Source: Cherax quadricarinatus (Eukaryota; Arthropoda; Malacostraca; Decapoda; Parastacidae). From it: a stretch of DNA of 64,000 bases. Below, one piece after another: positions 22,570 through 34,345 of this stretch. Numbering within the stretch: the first letter of the stretch is position 1; every line of letters starts with the position of its first letter. A model generated the notes under the pieces. The model searched no databases. It was not told the origin of the DNA and saw only the letters and a list, made by a program, of their open reading frames with translations. The position numbers and the translations under genes are program-made. Location of the stretch: NCBI RefSeq assembly GCF_038502225.1, contig NW_027195399.1, positions 62,501-126,500 on the forward strand, written 5' to 3'.

Positions 22570-23722
22570 CGTTGTATAGTGCACTGTATAGTGCTACTGC
22601 ATAGTGCACTGTATAGTGCTACAGCATAGTGCACTGTATAGTGCTACTGCATAGTGCACTGTATAGTGCTACTGCATAGTGCACTGAATAGTGCTACTGC
22701 ATAGTGCACTGTATAGTGCTACTGCATAGTGCACTGTATAGTGCTACTGCATAGTACACTGTATAGTGCTACTGCATAGTGCACTGTATAGTGCTACTGC
22801 ATAGTGCACTGTATAGTGCTACTGCATAGTGCACTGTATAGTGCTACTGCATAGTGCACTGTATAGTGCTACTGCATAGTGCACTGTATAGTGCTACTGC
22901 ATAGTGCACTGTATAGTGCTACTGCATAGTGCACTGTATAGTGCTACTGCATAGTGCACTGTATAGTGCTACTGCATAGTGCACTGTATAGTGCTACTGC
23001 ATAGTGCACTGTATAGTGCTACTGCATAGTGCACTGTATAGTGCTACTGCATAGTGCACTGTATAGTGCTACTGCATAGTGCACTGTATAGTGCTACTGC
23101 ATAGTGCACTGTATAGTGCTACTGCATAGTGCACTGTATAGTGCTACTGCATAGTGCACTGTATAGTGCTACTGCATAGTGCACTGTATAGTGCTACTGC
23201 ATAGTGCACTGTATAGTGCTACTGCATAGTGCACTGTATAGTGCTACTGCATAGTGCACTGTATAGTGCTATTGCATAGTGCACTGTATAGTGCTACTGC
23301 ATAGTGCACTGTATAGTGCTACTGCATAGTGCACTGTATAGTGCTACTGCATAGTGCACTGTATAGTGCTACTGCATAGTGCACTGTATAGTGCTACTGC
23401 ATAGTGCACTGTATAGTGCTACTGCATAGTGCACTGTATAGTGCTACTGCATAGTGCACTGTATAGTGCTACTGCATAGTGCACTGTATAGTGCTACTGC
23501 ATAGTGCACTGTATAGTGCTACTGCATAGTGCACTGTATAGTGCTACTGCATAGTGCACTGTATAGTGCTACTGCATAGTGCACTGTATAGTGCTACTGC
23601 ATAGTGCACTGTATAGTGCTACTGCATAGTGCACTGTATAGTGCTACTGCATAGTGCACTGTATAGTGCTACTGCATAGTGCACTGTATAGTGCTACTGC
23701 ATAGTGCACTGTATAGTGCTAC
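22570..23722 (+). repeat. 25-bp minisatellite array, highly homogeneous
   Basis: About 46 copies of a 25-bp unit built from two related halves, GCACTGTATAGTG and CTACTGCATAGT. Only a handful of substitutions are visible in over 1.1 kb. Copies at the right edge degenerate (CTACACACTGAGTAGTGG). Confidence 0.95.
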
Positions 23723-23850
23723 ACACTGAGTAGTGGTACACACTGTGCAGTGCTACACACTGTACATTGATACGCACCGTACAGTGCATAAGAGTTGATG
23801 AAGTTAGTCAGTTACTTGTTTTGCTCATGATCTATCTATCTATAGATTCT

Positions 23851-24242
23851 AGGTAAGACCCCAAGAAGGGGTGAGTGGGGAAGTGGGGATAGAGGAAGAA
23901 TAGGTTGGTTAGAGGAAGGGTTATTGCAAGAGGGAAAGAACCAGGGCTTAACCCAGTAGCTGAGCTGAAGGCGATTCAGGAGTTCGTGCGCAACTAAGGG
24001 ACTGGTAGGGGGAAGTGGGGGGAGGGGGGAGACAAAGCGTGAATCGCATGGTACAAGGGCTTTATTAAAGGTCCATACCTGTGAGTTACAGGTTAGTGAG
24101 TCAAAATTTTAGCAAGGTTATTTGTATATAGGAATTGGGTCAGGAGCTAGTAATGAGTAGAAGAGGTTGTGTGTGTTTGCTGGTCTGCATATTTCGTCGT
24201 CTAGGTATGAGGTCCAGTAATCATGTCTGGTCTCTAGTCTGT
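23851..24242 (-). other. 3' UTR of the I/Jockey-like LINE
   Basis: G-rich on the plus strand and free of recognisable protein. It lies between the RT stop and the TAGA-type tail. Confidence 0.5.
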
Positions 24243-25403
24243 CTATTTATCACTAAGCTGTTTCCAGTACACGTTTAGAGGAGGGATGTTCGCACGGGCG
24301 TGGATGGACTCACTTGTGATGAATTCATCCCATCGCGTGTTGAGCACCCAGCGCAAGGCTTTGTTCTGGATGCGTTGTAGTTTACGTCTGTTTGTCACAG
24401 CTGCTAGGGAGAGGGCTAGTGGGAAGTAAGTTATTAGTGGACGGATGAGGGCTTTGTATAGATGTAGTTTCGTTTTTCGGGAGGCTTGCCATAGCTTGGA
24501 CAGCCCCGACAGGGCCTTGGATGCAATGGCTTGCTTCTGGTTGATGTGTTTGTGTATTCGCATGTTGTAGTCTAGATTAACTCCTAATACGTTGGTTGTC
24601 TGTGAGACAGGGATGTTTTGGTGGGTATCTGCTATCCTGAGTATTACTGGAGGAGGAGGTTCGCGTTTCCTGTAGTGGAAGTAGGTGATTTTGGATTTTG
24701 CAGGGTTGGTTTTTATTCTCCATTTTTGTTCCCAGTGTGTAATCTGGTCTACTTCGGTTTGTGTTCTGCGGGCTAGAGTGGTTATTTGTCTGTGGGTTGT
24801 GAGTTGGGTGATGTCATCTGCATATGCAAGTGTTATTGTGGAGTCAAAGGCAGGCGCTGGGATGTCGTCGGTGTAGAGGATGTAGAGGGTGGGTGAAAGG
24901 ACTGAACCCTGGGGAACTTCAGCCTGTAGTGGGAAGTACTGAGAGAAGCATCCATGGAACTTAATCCTCATGGTCCTGTCGTCTAGGAAGTTACAGAGTA
25001 GTTTGCTAATAGTCCGAGGGAGGTCGAAGTTGGAACATTGCTTAAACTTTAAGCCGTTGTGCCTCACTGTGTCAAAGGCTTTCTCTACATCTTTTGCTAC
25101 TAGGGCTGTCTTATTCCCTTGGTGTTTGTTTATGTGGATGTAGTTTAGAATTAAATTCAGTGCGTCTTGAGTGGAACGGTTTGATCTGAAGCCAAATTGG
25201 CCATTGTATAAAAGGGAGTTTGTTTCAAGATGTCTACGTAGTCTTGAGTTTATGATTTTTTCATAGATCTTTCCCAGTACTTCGAGTAAGCTGATGGGGC
25301 GGTAATTTTTTTGTGTCAGGGTGGTCTTTATTGGGTTTTGGGATGAGGATAGCAGTGGCTGCTTTGAAGAGAGTGGGGAAGTAGCCGGATGCAAGTGATG
25401 CAT
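24243..25403 (-). pseudogene. LINE reverse transcriptase, I/Jockey-like
   Basis: A 386-codon open stretch with a near-complete RT. Visible are NYRPISLLEVLGKIYEKII (motif 1), NGQFGFRSNRSTQDAL (motif 2), VEKAFDTVRHNGL (motif A; the usual D before VEKAFD is kept as KDVEKAFD), EVPQGSVLSPTLYILYTDDI (motif B), TLAYADDITQL (motif C, catalytic YADD intact), TNVLGVNLDYNM and the C-terminal RRKLQRIQNKALRWVLNTRW. The start is a frame boundary, not a real N-terminus: the frame shifts in the A run just upstream of KNYRP (~25304-25310). It is part of the same polyprotein as the EN at 25626-26831. Confidence 0.85.
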
Positions 25404-25625
25404 TGAGGAGGTTGGTGAAGGCTGAGATGATAGAGTCAGGGAGGTGTTTTAGGATGATGTGGTTGATGCCAGAGGCTCCTGGGGCTTTAGGAGGGAGGCG
25501 CTGAATGAGAGCTTTAATGTCATTGGCTGTGATGGGGGTGTCAAGTTCCTGAGTGGCAGTGAGTGAGTCAAGTTGTATGTACCTGTCTGGTACCGTTAGG
25601 TGTACGTGGTCAGTGTTCCATTGGT

Positions 25626-26831
25626 CTATTTGTTGTGTATGTGGCAGAGTGTCTGGTAGTGGAGGGTGTGGGTGGAAAATATTCTCCCATATTTCCTTGA
25701 AGATGTTTGTGGGTCAGTGATGTTCCTGTTGTTGTGGGTGATGTGTTCGAATTTGTTGTTGTTGTTGTTACCTCGGATTTTGTTGATGAAGTTCCAGAAA
25801 GTTTTGGGGTCTTTTATTCGTTGCTCATTTGCCTGGTGTATGAGTCCAGCCCAATGGGTGTTGTGGTCCTGCTCCAGGCTATGAAGTATGTTATTCCTGA
25901 GGTATGTGAGGTCCTGTCTTACCTGGTTGAATCTGTGTGTGTTGAGGCGGCAGCGGTTATGGTAGCATATAAGGAGCCTTTTGGTTCTGGTTGAGGGAGT
26001 AAATGAGTATCTAATGGTGTGTGTTTTTGTGGGTACTGCAGTGTTAGTTGCACGTTTTATTGTCTCAAGGATGGTGTCGAGTTGTGTGTCAATATCTGTG
26101 ATTGGTTTGTTGTTGTAGTCGTAGTTCAGATTTGTGTTGTTGATGGTGTTTTGGAAGGACTCCCAATTGGCCTTCTTGTATGCGGGTGTTGGTGGTGTAG
26201 GGATACAAATTGGGTTTGTCGAGATATGTAGGATGATGGGAATGTGGTCAGATCCAGTGATGGGGCCAGGAGCTATGTAGTGTTGGAGGAGAGCGCTGGC
26301 TCTGTTTGCTAGTATTATGTCGGGTTTACCTTGTCCTTGGTGCCCATAGAAGGTGTTGAAGTGTGGACCTAGGTGCCGTAGATGTTTGCGGTTTGAGAAG
26401 TTATGTAGTTGTGTGCCTATTTGGTTGGTGGAGTTGTGGTTGAAAGCTGGGTGTTTCGCATTCATGTCTGCCAGCAGGTATGAGGGAGTGTTGGTGTGGT
26501 TGAAGACGAGAGATAGGTCGTGTGCATTGAGGGCTGTGTTGGGCCTAGCATATGTGGTGAAGAATATGAGGGGTCCTAGTTGAGTGTGTAGTCTGACAGC
26601 TAGGGAGTGTTGGTGTGTGAAATGGAGTGGTAGGAATTCATGTCTAATGGTGGAGTTGACCATGATGGCAACTCCATCGTGTGGGTCGTGTGGGGATTGT
26701 TTGGTGGTATAGCCAAAGTGTCGGATGTGTTGGTTTGCCTGTAGGCATGTGCTGTTTAGTAGAACTACATCAGGTCTTTCTGCTTCGATGAGCTCAGCTA
26801 TCATGTGTCTAATGTGGTAGTAATGTCTCAC
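25626..26831 (-). pseudogene. LINE endonuclease domain, I/Jockey-like
   Basis: A 401-codon open stretch with an APE-type endonuclease. Visible are ERPDVVLLNSTCLQANQHIR, HDGVAIMV, FFTTYARPNTAL, LLADMNAKHPAFNHNSTNQI (GDFNAHH equivalent), HQGQGKPDIILANR and TGSDHIPIILH (catalytic SDH). The usual QET/NET glutamate position reads NST, so the metal-binding Glu appears absent. The C-terminal half is linker to the RT. The frame breaks near 25626-25660 before the RT. Confidence 0.8.
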
Positions 26832-27430
26832 ATTGAGTTGTATTACCTTGAAGATGTCTGTGAAGGTTGAGTATCAGGAGAGTTGTTATCTTCTTCTGGT
26901 GGTGAAGGGCCAGGCCCAGCTATGGTGTGGATATTAAAGGAATCAGGTCGTATGCCCATGAAGGTGATGTTCCCAGAGGTGTGAGTGTATGTATGGTCGC
27001 AGAGGCGCTTCCTGGAGGGGAAGAGGGAAACCCTTCGGCTTTGTGGGTTCTGTGTTCTTTCATGTTTCCTGGATTGTCTTTCAAAGGTGGGTGCTGGTTT
27101 GGGGTTGGTTGATTTCCTCCTGTGGGCTGAGTTGGATCTTGTAATGTTGTGTGTTTGGTTGAAACTATCTAACTTGGGCGTAGGAGTGTAGGAGGGGCCA
27201 GGGGTGGAGGGGACGGGGAGGGGTGCGGGGGGAGGGGGGAGGTTGGGGGTGTCAGTGGGGGTTGGGGGGTGGTGAGACTCGGGGGGGTGGCATGGTAGTT
27301 TAGCTCAGGCTGTGGAGGGTGGGGAAGTCATTGGTGGGTTGGGTGGGAGGGGGTGACGGGGCATGATCAGAACAGAGTTTTGTAATGGCGTCTCTGAATC
27401 ACTGAACTGGGGGTAACACCGTCTCTACTG
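26832..27430 (-). other. C-rich 5' region of the LINE, possible ORF1 remnant
   Basis: Minus-strand sequence is strongly C-rich, read as Pro/Ser/Thr-rich in places. Only short frames exist and stops interrupt all of them. The plus strand carries dense G runs at 27190-27300. Confidence 0.4.
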
Positions 27431-27440
27431 GGAGATGAGT

Positions 27441-27659
27441 TTGGTATTGTTTTTTCTAGAAGAAGAATTGGGAATTGTTTTTTCTAGAAGAGTAGGGAAT
27501 TGTTTTTTCTAGAAGAGTAGGGAATTTTTTTTTCTAGAAGAGTTGGGAATTGTTTTTTTTTCTAGAAGAGTTGGGAATTGTTTTTTTTTCTAGAAGAGTT
27601 GGGAATTGTTTTTTTTTCTAGAAGAGTTGGGAATTGTTTTTTCTAAAAGAGTAGGGAAT
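27441..27659 (+). repeat. TCTAGAAGAG minisatellite
   Basis: Eight copies of a 25-29-bp unit with GGGAATTG, a T run of 6-10 and TCTAGAAGAGTT or TCTAGAAGAGTA. Length differences lie mainly in the T run. It ends exactly at the left LTR of the BEL element. Confidence 0.9.
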
Positions 27660-28712
27660 TGTGGAGAAATTTTCTCAAGGAGGGAGGTATCAGCCCCCTT
27701 CAGCCCCTTTCAGCCCTGAGGGGCCCAGCCCTCTCAGAATGGGCAAATATCTTGTTTACTGCTACACCGAGTAATTGATCCCAGATGCAGTACCAGTATA
27801 CGACCTGTGGTCAAGCAATGCTGCTCCGTGCGGTCCAGTGTTGCAGAGTGTATTTTAATAAGAGACAGTACATCTCTTACCTCAGCAGGACAATTAAGGA
27901 AAATTCTGCTCCCACTTTATTACCATAGTAAAGATAGTGGACATTGTTGTCTATGCTTAAGACAGCAAGAATCAAACATTCTGCTTTGCTTCATCGAGGA
28001 AGTGGCAAGGAAGCAAAAGTACTAGGTCAGCTTTTCCTTTCTGCTGGGGAGAGTGACGGCATGGGGCGTTGTGGCGTCTTCAGATTACTTTTGACTCTGC
28101 TGAGAGTGACACTGACGCCAGGATAACCAACAAAGAACGATCTGTGCGTTAGTGTGAACAAAGTGTCTCATAAAACACAATAAACACTTAAGAGAAGTGT
28201 GATCAGCTTCTTTAGTGATAAGATTGTGAACAATAAAGACAAATCTTGTGGAACATAGTGTACCAGTGTGCATTTTCCTAGACTATGGAAGACGTGGACA
28301 TCCAAGGACACTTCAGCTTCTATCAAGTCACCGATATCTATCGAAGGTGTGAAGAACACCATAGCTCACGCTACAAGAGCAAGGTAGGTTACGAATTTCT
28401 TGTAGTACGGGGGACTGCACAGTTCTTGAGTTGCAAGGAGTTTGTAATCAACCTATAGTCGGCAGTAAGGGGCGGACTTTTGAGTCCACACAAGTAAGTT
28501 TGTCAGCAATCAGTGAATGAAATATGCTGACATAACACTCCCTAGGGGTAATTTATAATCTTACAAATTATAACTCATTACAGCCTGTTGAGAGATGACT
28601 TCGACAGCTTCTCAAGACCTCGTCTGCAGGGGCAGCTGTACAGGCGATGAGCTGTCTTTCTAAGTTAAGTTTCCCTATATTTAAACTTAGCTGGTAATGC
28701 CATTTCTGAACA
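27660..28712 (+). repeat. BEL/Pao 5' LTR
   Basis: 1053 bp, TG...CA ends. It carries the paired blocks CAGCCCCCTTCAGCCCCTTT, CTCACGCTACAAGAGCAAGG and AGCTTCTCAAGACCTCGTCT, all repeated in order in the 3' LTR. It differs from the 3' LTR by scattered substitutions and short indels, so the insertion is not very recent. Confidence 0.92.
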
Positions 28713-29346
28713 TATTGGTCGTGCTCGAACCGGATAAAAGCCACACTGTGGTCCAAATATGTTGTACTACAGTGTACAAATAACCTACGAGCCAAGGTCC
28801 TTTGAAAAAAGCTGTAAAACTAGTGTTTTACAATATAAATCAGTATAAATGAGTCCCTCCAGACTCAATCACAGAGAATGGGCAGCCAAAAAGAAAACGG
28901 GCGCTCACCCAGCGTTCACCCAAAGAAAACGGGAGCTGGGTGACTCACCCAACAAGAAAACGGGGGATGGCACCCGGCATCCACTGCTCCAAGCTCAAAG
29001 AAGCGCTGACTAAGACAACAACCCAACTGAGGTTCGGTTTGTCTGAGTGTATAAACGCATAGTGTTTATAATGTTTATAAACAGAAATTAAGAGACAAGA
29101 TTGTGTTAAATTATTTACGATTAATCATCGTTGTCAGACTGACACAGCAAACTCAAGCCATAAACACCAGCCACATGTACAGTGTACCCTTCATTGTCAT
29201 TGACCCTGAGGTTAAGCTTAGTAGATCAGTAGTGTCTGACTCGATTATTGCTGACTTAAGCATAACAAAAACTCAGCTGTTTATAGCAGTACAGTGTTTG
29301 TTAAACACTTTAAGTGTGGTGCTAGAATTTTCAGTATACCATTAAA
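28713..29346 (+). other. BEL/Pao leader with primer-binding-site candidate
   Basis: Three bases after the LTR lies TGGTCGTGCTCGAACCGGAT (28716-28735). It starts with TGG and contains the TCGAACC typical of a T-arm complement. I could not assign the tRNA. The rest is untranslated leader with a threefold AAGAAAACGGG-type repeat at about 28890-28965. Confidence 0.6.
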
Positions 29347-30276
29347 ATGGCTTGTTTGAAAACTCAGTTTCAGTCTTTACAGACTAAGATTACACAATTA
29401 GAAAATTTAATTTCAGTCTGTATATGATTAACTCAAGATACAAACATAGATTTTGATAATCTTGAGGTCAAATTTGAATTACTTACACAACGTCTGAAAA
29501 TAATTAATTCAGACTATACACATTATGAAAAGGATTTTCTTGACTCAGATCCATCTGATGATGAAATTAAAAATGTTTTGGATACTTTTAGCAATCAACA
29601 ATTAAGGTGGACAGGAGTACAGGCAATCTGCCGCAAAACTCTGTCACAGAGACCTACTGTAACTAGTGGTCAATCACCTGTTACACCTGTAACAACAACA
29701 AGTGTCCCATTACCAAGCTTACCTACATTGTCATTACCTATTTTCCAAGGTCATAATTATGAAGAATTCATTAGTGTTTTTCAATCCATAGTAAATTCAC
29801 GAACTGACATGGATGAGATTGCTAAGTTCAATTATCTTAAATGTCTTGTGAAGGGAGAACCCTATGAACTGATTAAGTCATTTCCGGTGGCTAAAGGCAA
29901 TTATCAAATAGCCTTACGTGTCTTAGCAGACAATTACTTTGATGCTGACAAGGCTAGAGTTGGACATGCAGTCTTAATATCAAGCTTGAAGCCACCCAAA
30001 CATTGTTTTTCAGACTTACAGGCATTTAGAATCACATTAGATAATAGTCTCAGATCTCTAGATGCTAAATATGACCTAAGACAATGTGATTGGTTTATCA
30101 GTGGTATTGTACAAGATAAGTTGTCACCACAAACTATTGAACGATTAAATATTATGTTCAATAAACGCTATTTCACTTGTGAGGAAATTAGCAATGGTTT
30201 ACAAACAATAGTTTCATGCATGCAAGCAACGAGACAAGATGAAGAATCCACAAATCCAGTGGATAACAAACCTTGA
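29347..30276 (+). pseudogene. BEL/Pao gag (DUF1759-type), interrupted
   Basis: The ATG at 29347 (MACLKTQFQSLQTKITQLE, a coiled-coil-like start) opens the frame, but an in-frame TGA at 29425-29427 stops it after 26 codons. The frame continues from 29428 to the TGA at 29274+1000, that is 30274-30276. The C-terminal 232 codons contain LPTLSLPIFQGHNYEEFISV, KFNYLKCLVKGEPYELIKSF and LDNSLRSLDAKYDLRQCDWF, the DUF1759 gag signature of BEL/Pao. Pol continues in the same frame after the TGA, so gag and pol were probably one polyprotein frame. Gag would package element RNA in cytoplasmic particles. Confidence 0.85.
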
Positions 30277-32391
30277 ACTCAGTATAAAAAGAGTATACCT
30301 ACTCCCACTAAACCACAGAATGGGAAATCCCATATAGGCATTTATCAAGCTGTGAAAACAACAGACAGTAAACAAACTGTCACACATAAACGTACTCCAA
30401 AATGTGTACTTTGGGATGGAACACATTGGGCACAGTATTGTATTCAATACACATCAATGGAGGCACGTAAACAACGTGTTCATCAGCTGAAAAGGTGCAT
30501 CAAGTGTTTAGGTGAACACACGGGAGGTAAATGCTCACTGAAGAAGTGTTTTAAATGCAAAGGTATGCATCATACAGCATTATGCCCAAATACTTTTGCT
30601 GAACAGCAGCAGACTTCCACAGAATCAGGAAGTCAACAAGCAACAGCATTAAATGTGAGAGATAAGTTTAAAGCAACTGCTCTCCCGATAGCTCGAGTTG
30701 AGTTTTCTAATAAATTACACAAAACCAATGTGCAAACACTATTATATCAAGGCTCACAAAGGTCCTTCATAAGAAGAACAGTGTTGCAGAAACTGATTAA
30801 ACAACCCTATGCCAAAATACAGTTAGATATAGCTGGTTTTTTCCACAATTCTGGTAAACAGACATATGACTTAGCCAGAGTCACTGTTGGTCTAGGAAAC
30901 AGGAAAAAGACAGTAGAAGCTGTGGTAGAAGATGATTTGACTAAGTCTGTGCAGATCCAGGGATTAAAAGAAACAGTTGTAGCACTGAAAGCAGCTAAGG
31001 TCAAGTTAGCCTGTCCTGACATACAGACGGACACTATTAGTCAAATTGATTTAATCATTGGAAGTGATTATTATCACTGTTATGTGCAAAATATAGTAAG
31101 TAAACATGATGTTCACTTGCTGAAAACAGCAGGAGGCCACATGATATGTGGTCCCATTCCCTCTCAAAGTGGGAAAGAAGCTGATATTGATTCAGTGGAA
31201 AATGTACTAGTTACGAGAATAACCACTGATCATGTACCACAGCAAAAATTATCATTACTGGAAGAAATGAATGAACCAGTTGATAAGTTGTGGGATTTAG
31301 ATGCGATAGGTATTGATGTAAATAAACCAAGCCCACAAGAGTCTCAGACTTATAGCCAATATTTAGACACTGTCAAATATGAAGATGGACAGTATTGGGT
31401 TAGGTTACCATGGAAATTAAATCCACCACATCTGCCTAGCAATTATCGCATGGCTTTCGGACAAATGAAAGCGCAAATACATGAGCTCAGGAAGAATCCA
31501 GAGCTACTGACTGTCTATGATAATATCATACAAGAACAGTTGGACAATAAATTCATTGAGGAAATAGTCGAAGATAAGTTGAAGACAGAAGCTCATTATC
31601 TCCCGCACCATGGAGTCAGAAAAGATTCTGAAACCACACCACTACGTGTTGTATATAATTGCAGCGCACGTGCAAATAAAGATGTAGCAAGTCTTAATGA
31701 CTGTCTGATGACCGGATCCTCACTAACTGAGAAGCTTGGAGACGTGCTTATGAAATTTCGCACAGACTCATATGCTTACACGGCTGATATTTCCAAAGCT
31801 TTCTTAAGAGTAGGACTACAAGAAATATATAGAGATTATACTCGATTTTTGTGGCCTGAAAATCCACATGATCCTCAAAGTCTTGTGAAAACTTATCGTT
31901 TCAAATCAGTATTATTTGGTGCAACATCCTCTCCATTCTTACTAGAAGCTACTCTAAATACACATTTGAAGAAATCTGAAAGTCCCTTCAAAGAAATCTT
32001 AAAGAAAAGTTTCTATGTGGACAATCTTCAAGGTACTGTGAATAATGAGGAGGATTTGAAATCCTTATACAGAGAAGCTAACAAGGAGATGAAAGAAGCA
32101 AATATGCCTCTAAGGATGTGGAATACAAATTCAATGCAATTAAGGGAACTTATCAAAGAAGATTTCCCTGAAGCTAAAATTCCTGATTGCAACAATATGC
32201 TGGGACTTAATTGGAGTACACAGGAAGATATTTTGAGTCTCAAAAAGATAAACAATAAATCATGCAGTACACTCACTAAACGTAGTTTACTGTCAGAGGT
32301 ATCACAATGTTTTGATCCTCTAGGACTCGTCTCACCAATTACCATAAAGGGTAAAATGCTTATGCAAGATGCACGGAAGCTCAAAATTTGA
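30277..32391 (+). pseudogene. BEL/Pao pol: zinc knuckles, protease and RT
   Basis: A long open stretch in the gag frame (continuous from 30277; first Met-type start near 30352). In order: knuckle region CIKCLGEHTGGKCSLKKCFK with CKGMHHTALC (30495-30590); retropepsin-like domain with LLYQGSQRSFI at ~30739, where the catalytic Asp-Ser of DSGS is Tyr-Gln; RT with AYTADISKAFLRVGLQ (motif A), FKSVLFGATSSPF (motif B) and FYVDNLQGT (motif C, YVDN; Asn codon at 32023-32025). Closing motifs are CFDPLGLVSPITIKGKML. A TGA at 32389-32391 ends the stretch, and the frame resumes directly after it. YVDN occurs in some BEL lineages as far as I recall, so it need not be inactivating. The protease change should be. 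Confidence 0.88.
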
Positions 32392-33255
32392 TGGGATGAG
32401 AACTTGCCTCTAGAAATGAGTCAAGCATGGGATGAAATATCCAGGGAGTTTAAGCAACTTCATCACATTAAGCTTCCCAGACAAATAGGTCAAGAGGGAA
32501 ACAAGTACACATTACATGTGTTCTGTGATGCGTCAACCAGAGGTTATGGCGCTGTAGCTTACATGAGTAATGCTGAAGGAAGTACACTAATTACTTCAAA
32601 GGCCAGGGTCGCACCCTTGAAGGTCAGAACAGTACCACAATTGGAAGTGACAGCACTCTATGTAGGTACAAAATTAGCTGTCTATCTCAACAAAGTACTT
32701 GATCATCTCACTATTGAAAAATACGTGATCTGGAGTGATAATGAAGCAGTTCTCCAGTGGTTAAGAAATAATAAGAGTAAGTTGGTTTATGTACAGAACA
32801 GAGTAGCAGAAATAAGACAGATGCAGAGAGATTATCTCTTTCTCCACGTCTGTACCCAAGAGAATCCAGCTGACATGTTGTCACGTGGTGTCCCACTCAA
32901 GAAATTTGTGGATAATAAATTGGATAATAAATTTCTGGAAACACAAGATAAATCCCCAAAGAAACCTGTCATTATTAATTCTTTAGGACTTTATCTCGAC
33001 TCAAAAAAGATTATAAGATGTCGAGGAAGAATTCATAATTCTTCACTACCTAAAGAAGCCAAACATTCAATATTGATCCCCAAGAATCATTGGCTAACAA
33101 AACTGATTGTTCAAGACGCACTCAGCAACGTGTTACATGGTTGGGTAGCTGACACACTTTGTCATATACGACAATCCTACTGGATACCTCAAGGTCGACA
33201 AAGTGTGAAAAAACAAATAAAGGACTGTATTACTTGTCGTCACTACGATATGTGA
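32392..33255 (+). pseudogene. BEL/Pao pol: RNase H and integrase zinc-binding part
   Basis: In frame with the RT stretch across the TGA. LHVFCDASTRGYGAVAYM marks the RNase H start, IWSDNEAVLQWLRN a second acidic motif, and HVCTQENPADMLSRGV the end of RNase H. After it are the integrase N-terminal HHCC-like residues: HWLTKLIVQDALSNVLHGW and QIKDCITCRHYD. It ends at a TGA (33253-33255), and the next segment lies in another frame. Confidence 0.85.
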
Positions 33256-33299
33256 GTATGTCAGTATCCAGGTCCACCTCCATGTCCCTCTGAAAGAGT

Positions 33300-34313
33300 T
33301 TGTCATTTGAGGTGACAGGTGTAGATTACACTGGACCAATAATTTTAACCAAAACAGTTGACAAAGTTCCCATCAAGGTGTACATCTATTTATTCAATTG
33401 TGCTACGACTAGAGCAGTACATCTAGAAGTACCCACTGACATGTCTGCTGAAACCTTTATCAAATTATTCAGAAGGTTTGCAACCAGAAGGGCATGTCCC
33501 AGACTGATGATTTCAGATAATGCAACGAACTTTGTTGCTGGTGCTGCTTATATAAGCAAGATCTTTGATCAACCAGAAGTACAACAGATGCCGATTCAAC
33601 GCAGTTGTCGTTGGAGATACATTCCTCCTAAATCTCCATGGCACGGCGGATTTTATGAAAGATTGATCGGTATTGTAAAACGTTGTTTAAGGAAGACTCT
33701 TCATCATCAGAGAATAGACTTAGAAGAATTCCGTACAGTTGTAACTGAAATAGAAAATAGCGTTAACAACAGACCTCTAACTTATGTTACCGATGATCTA
33801 GACAATTTATTCCATGGCAGAAGGCTCGAACCTGTTCCTCCCATGAATGATAAAGAAATCATAGAGGATCCTACTTATTTCGAACCTGAACAACTCAGAC
33901 GTACATTCAAACACCTTAATAAAGTGATTGAACGTTGGGAGAAAATTTTGCGAGAAGACTATCTCACCTCATTGAGAGAACACTTCTATGGAGCTGGTGT
34001 TCGTGAAAATCATAAGTCCTTAAGACCGGGTGACATAGTGATTATTGACAATGATGGTCCGAGGTCCCAATGGCCACTTGGAAAAATTGTGACCATATAT
34101 CATGATGCAAATGGAATCATCGGGACAGTTGATGTTTTAAGCAAAGGTGTAGTGAATAAGCGGACAATAAATAAACTAGTGCCGTTAGAATTACACAGTG
34201 TTGAAAACAAAATTAGTGATTCTCCAGAAACCACACAGACTAAAGCTGTTCAGAAAAGACAAGCAGCAGTGGTGGCGAGTGAGAAAATCAAATTAATGTT
34301 AAGTGATGAATAG
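33300..34313 (+). pseudogene. BEL/Pao integrase core and C-terminal DUF5641
   Basis: 337 codons, shifted relative to the preceding segment by an indel near 33290-33300. The DDE core is seen as TGVDYTGPI, RLMISDNATNFVAGA and SPWHGGFYERLIGIVKRCLR, so all three acidic positions are present. ENSVNNRPLTYV follows. The C-terminal domain contains LRPGDIVIIDNDGPRSQWPL and NKLVPLE, as in DUF5641 of BEL/Pao pol. It ends in TAG 32 bases before the 3' LTR. Integrase would insert the DNA copy in the nucleus; here it is cut off from the upstream frame. Confidence 0.88.
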
Positions 34314-34345
34314 TTCACCTGCAGCAAACCACCGCCGCCCCCCAG

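Larger units (their letters stand above)
23832..27430 (-). mobile_element. I/Jockey-like LINE (dead)
   Basis: A non-LTR element on the minus strand: Pro-rich/C-rich 5' region (27430-26832), endonuclease (26831-25626), RT (25403-24243), 3' UTR, and a short (TAGA)n-type 3' end at 23832-23850. No ORF1 protein is clear. Several frameshifts separate EN and RT. Clade is uncertain; the EN and RT style fits the I/Jockey group. Confidence 0.8.
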
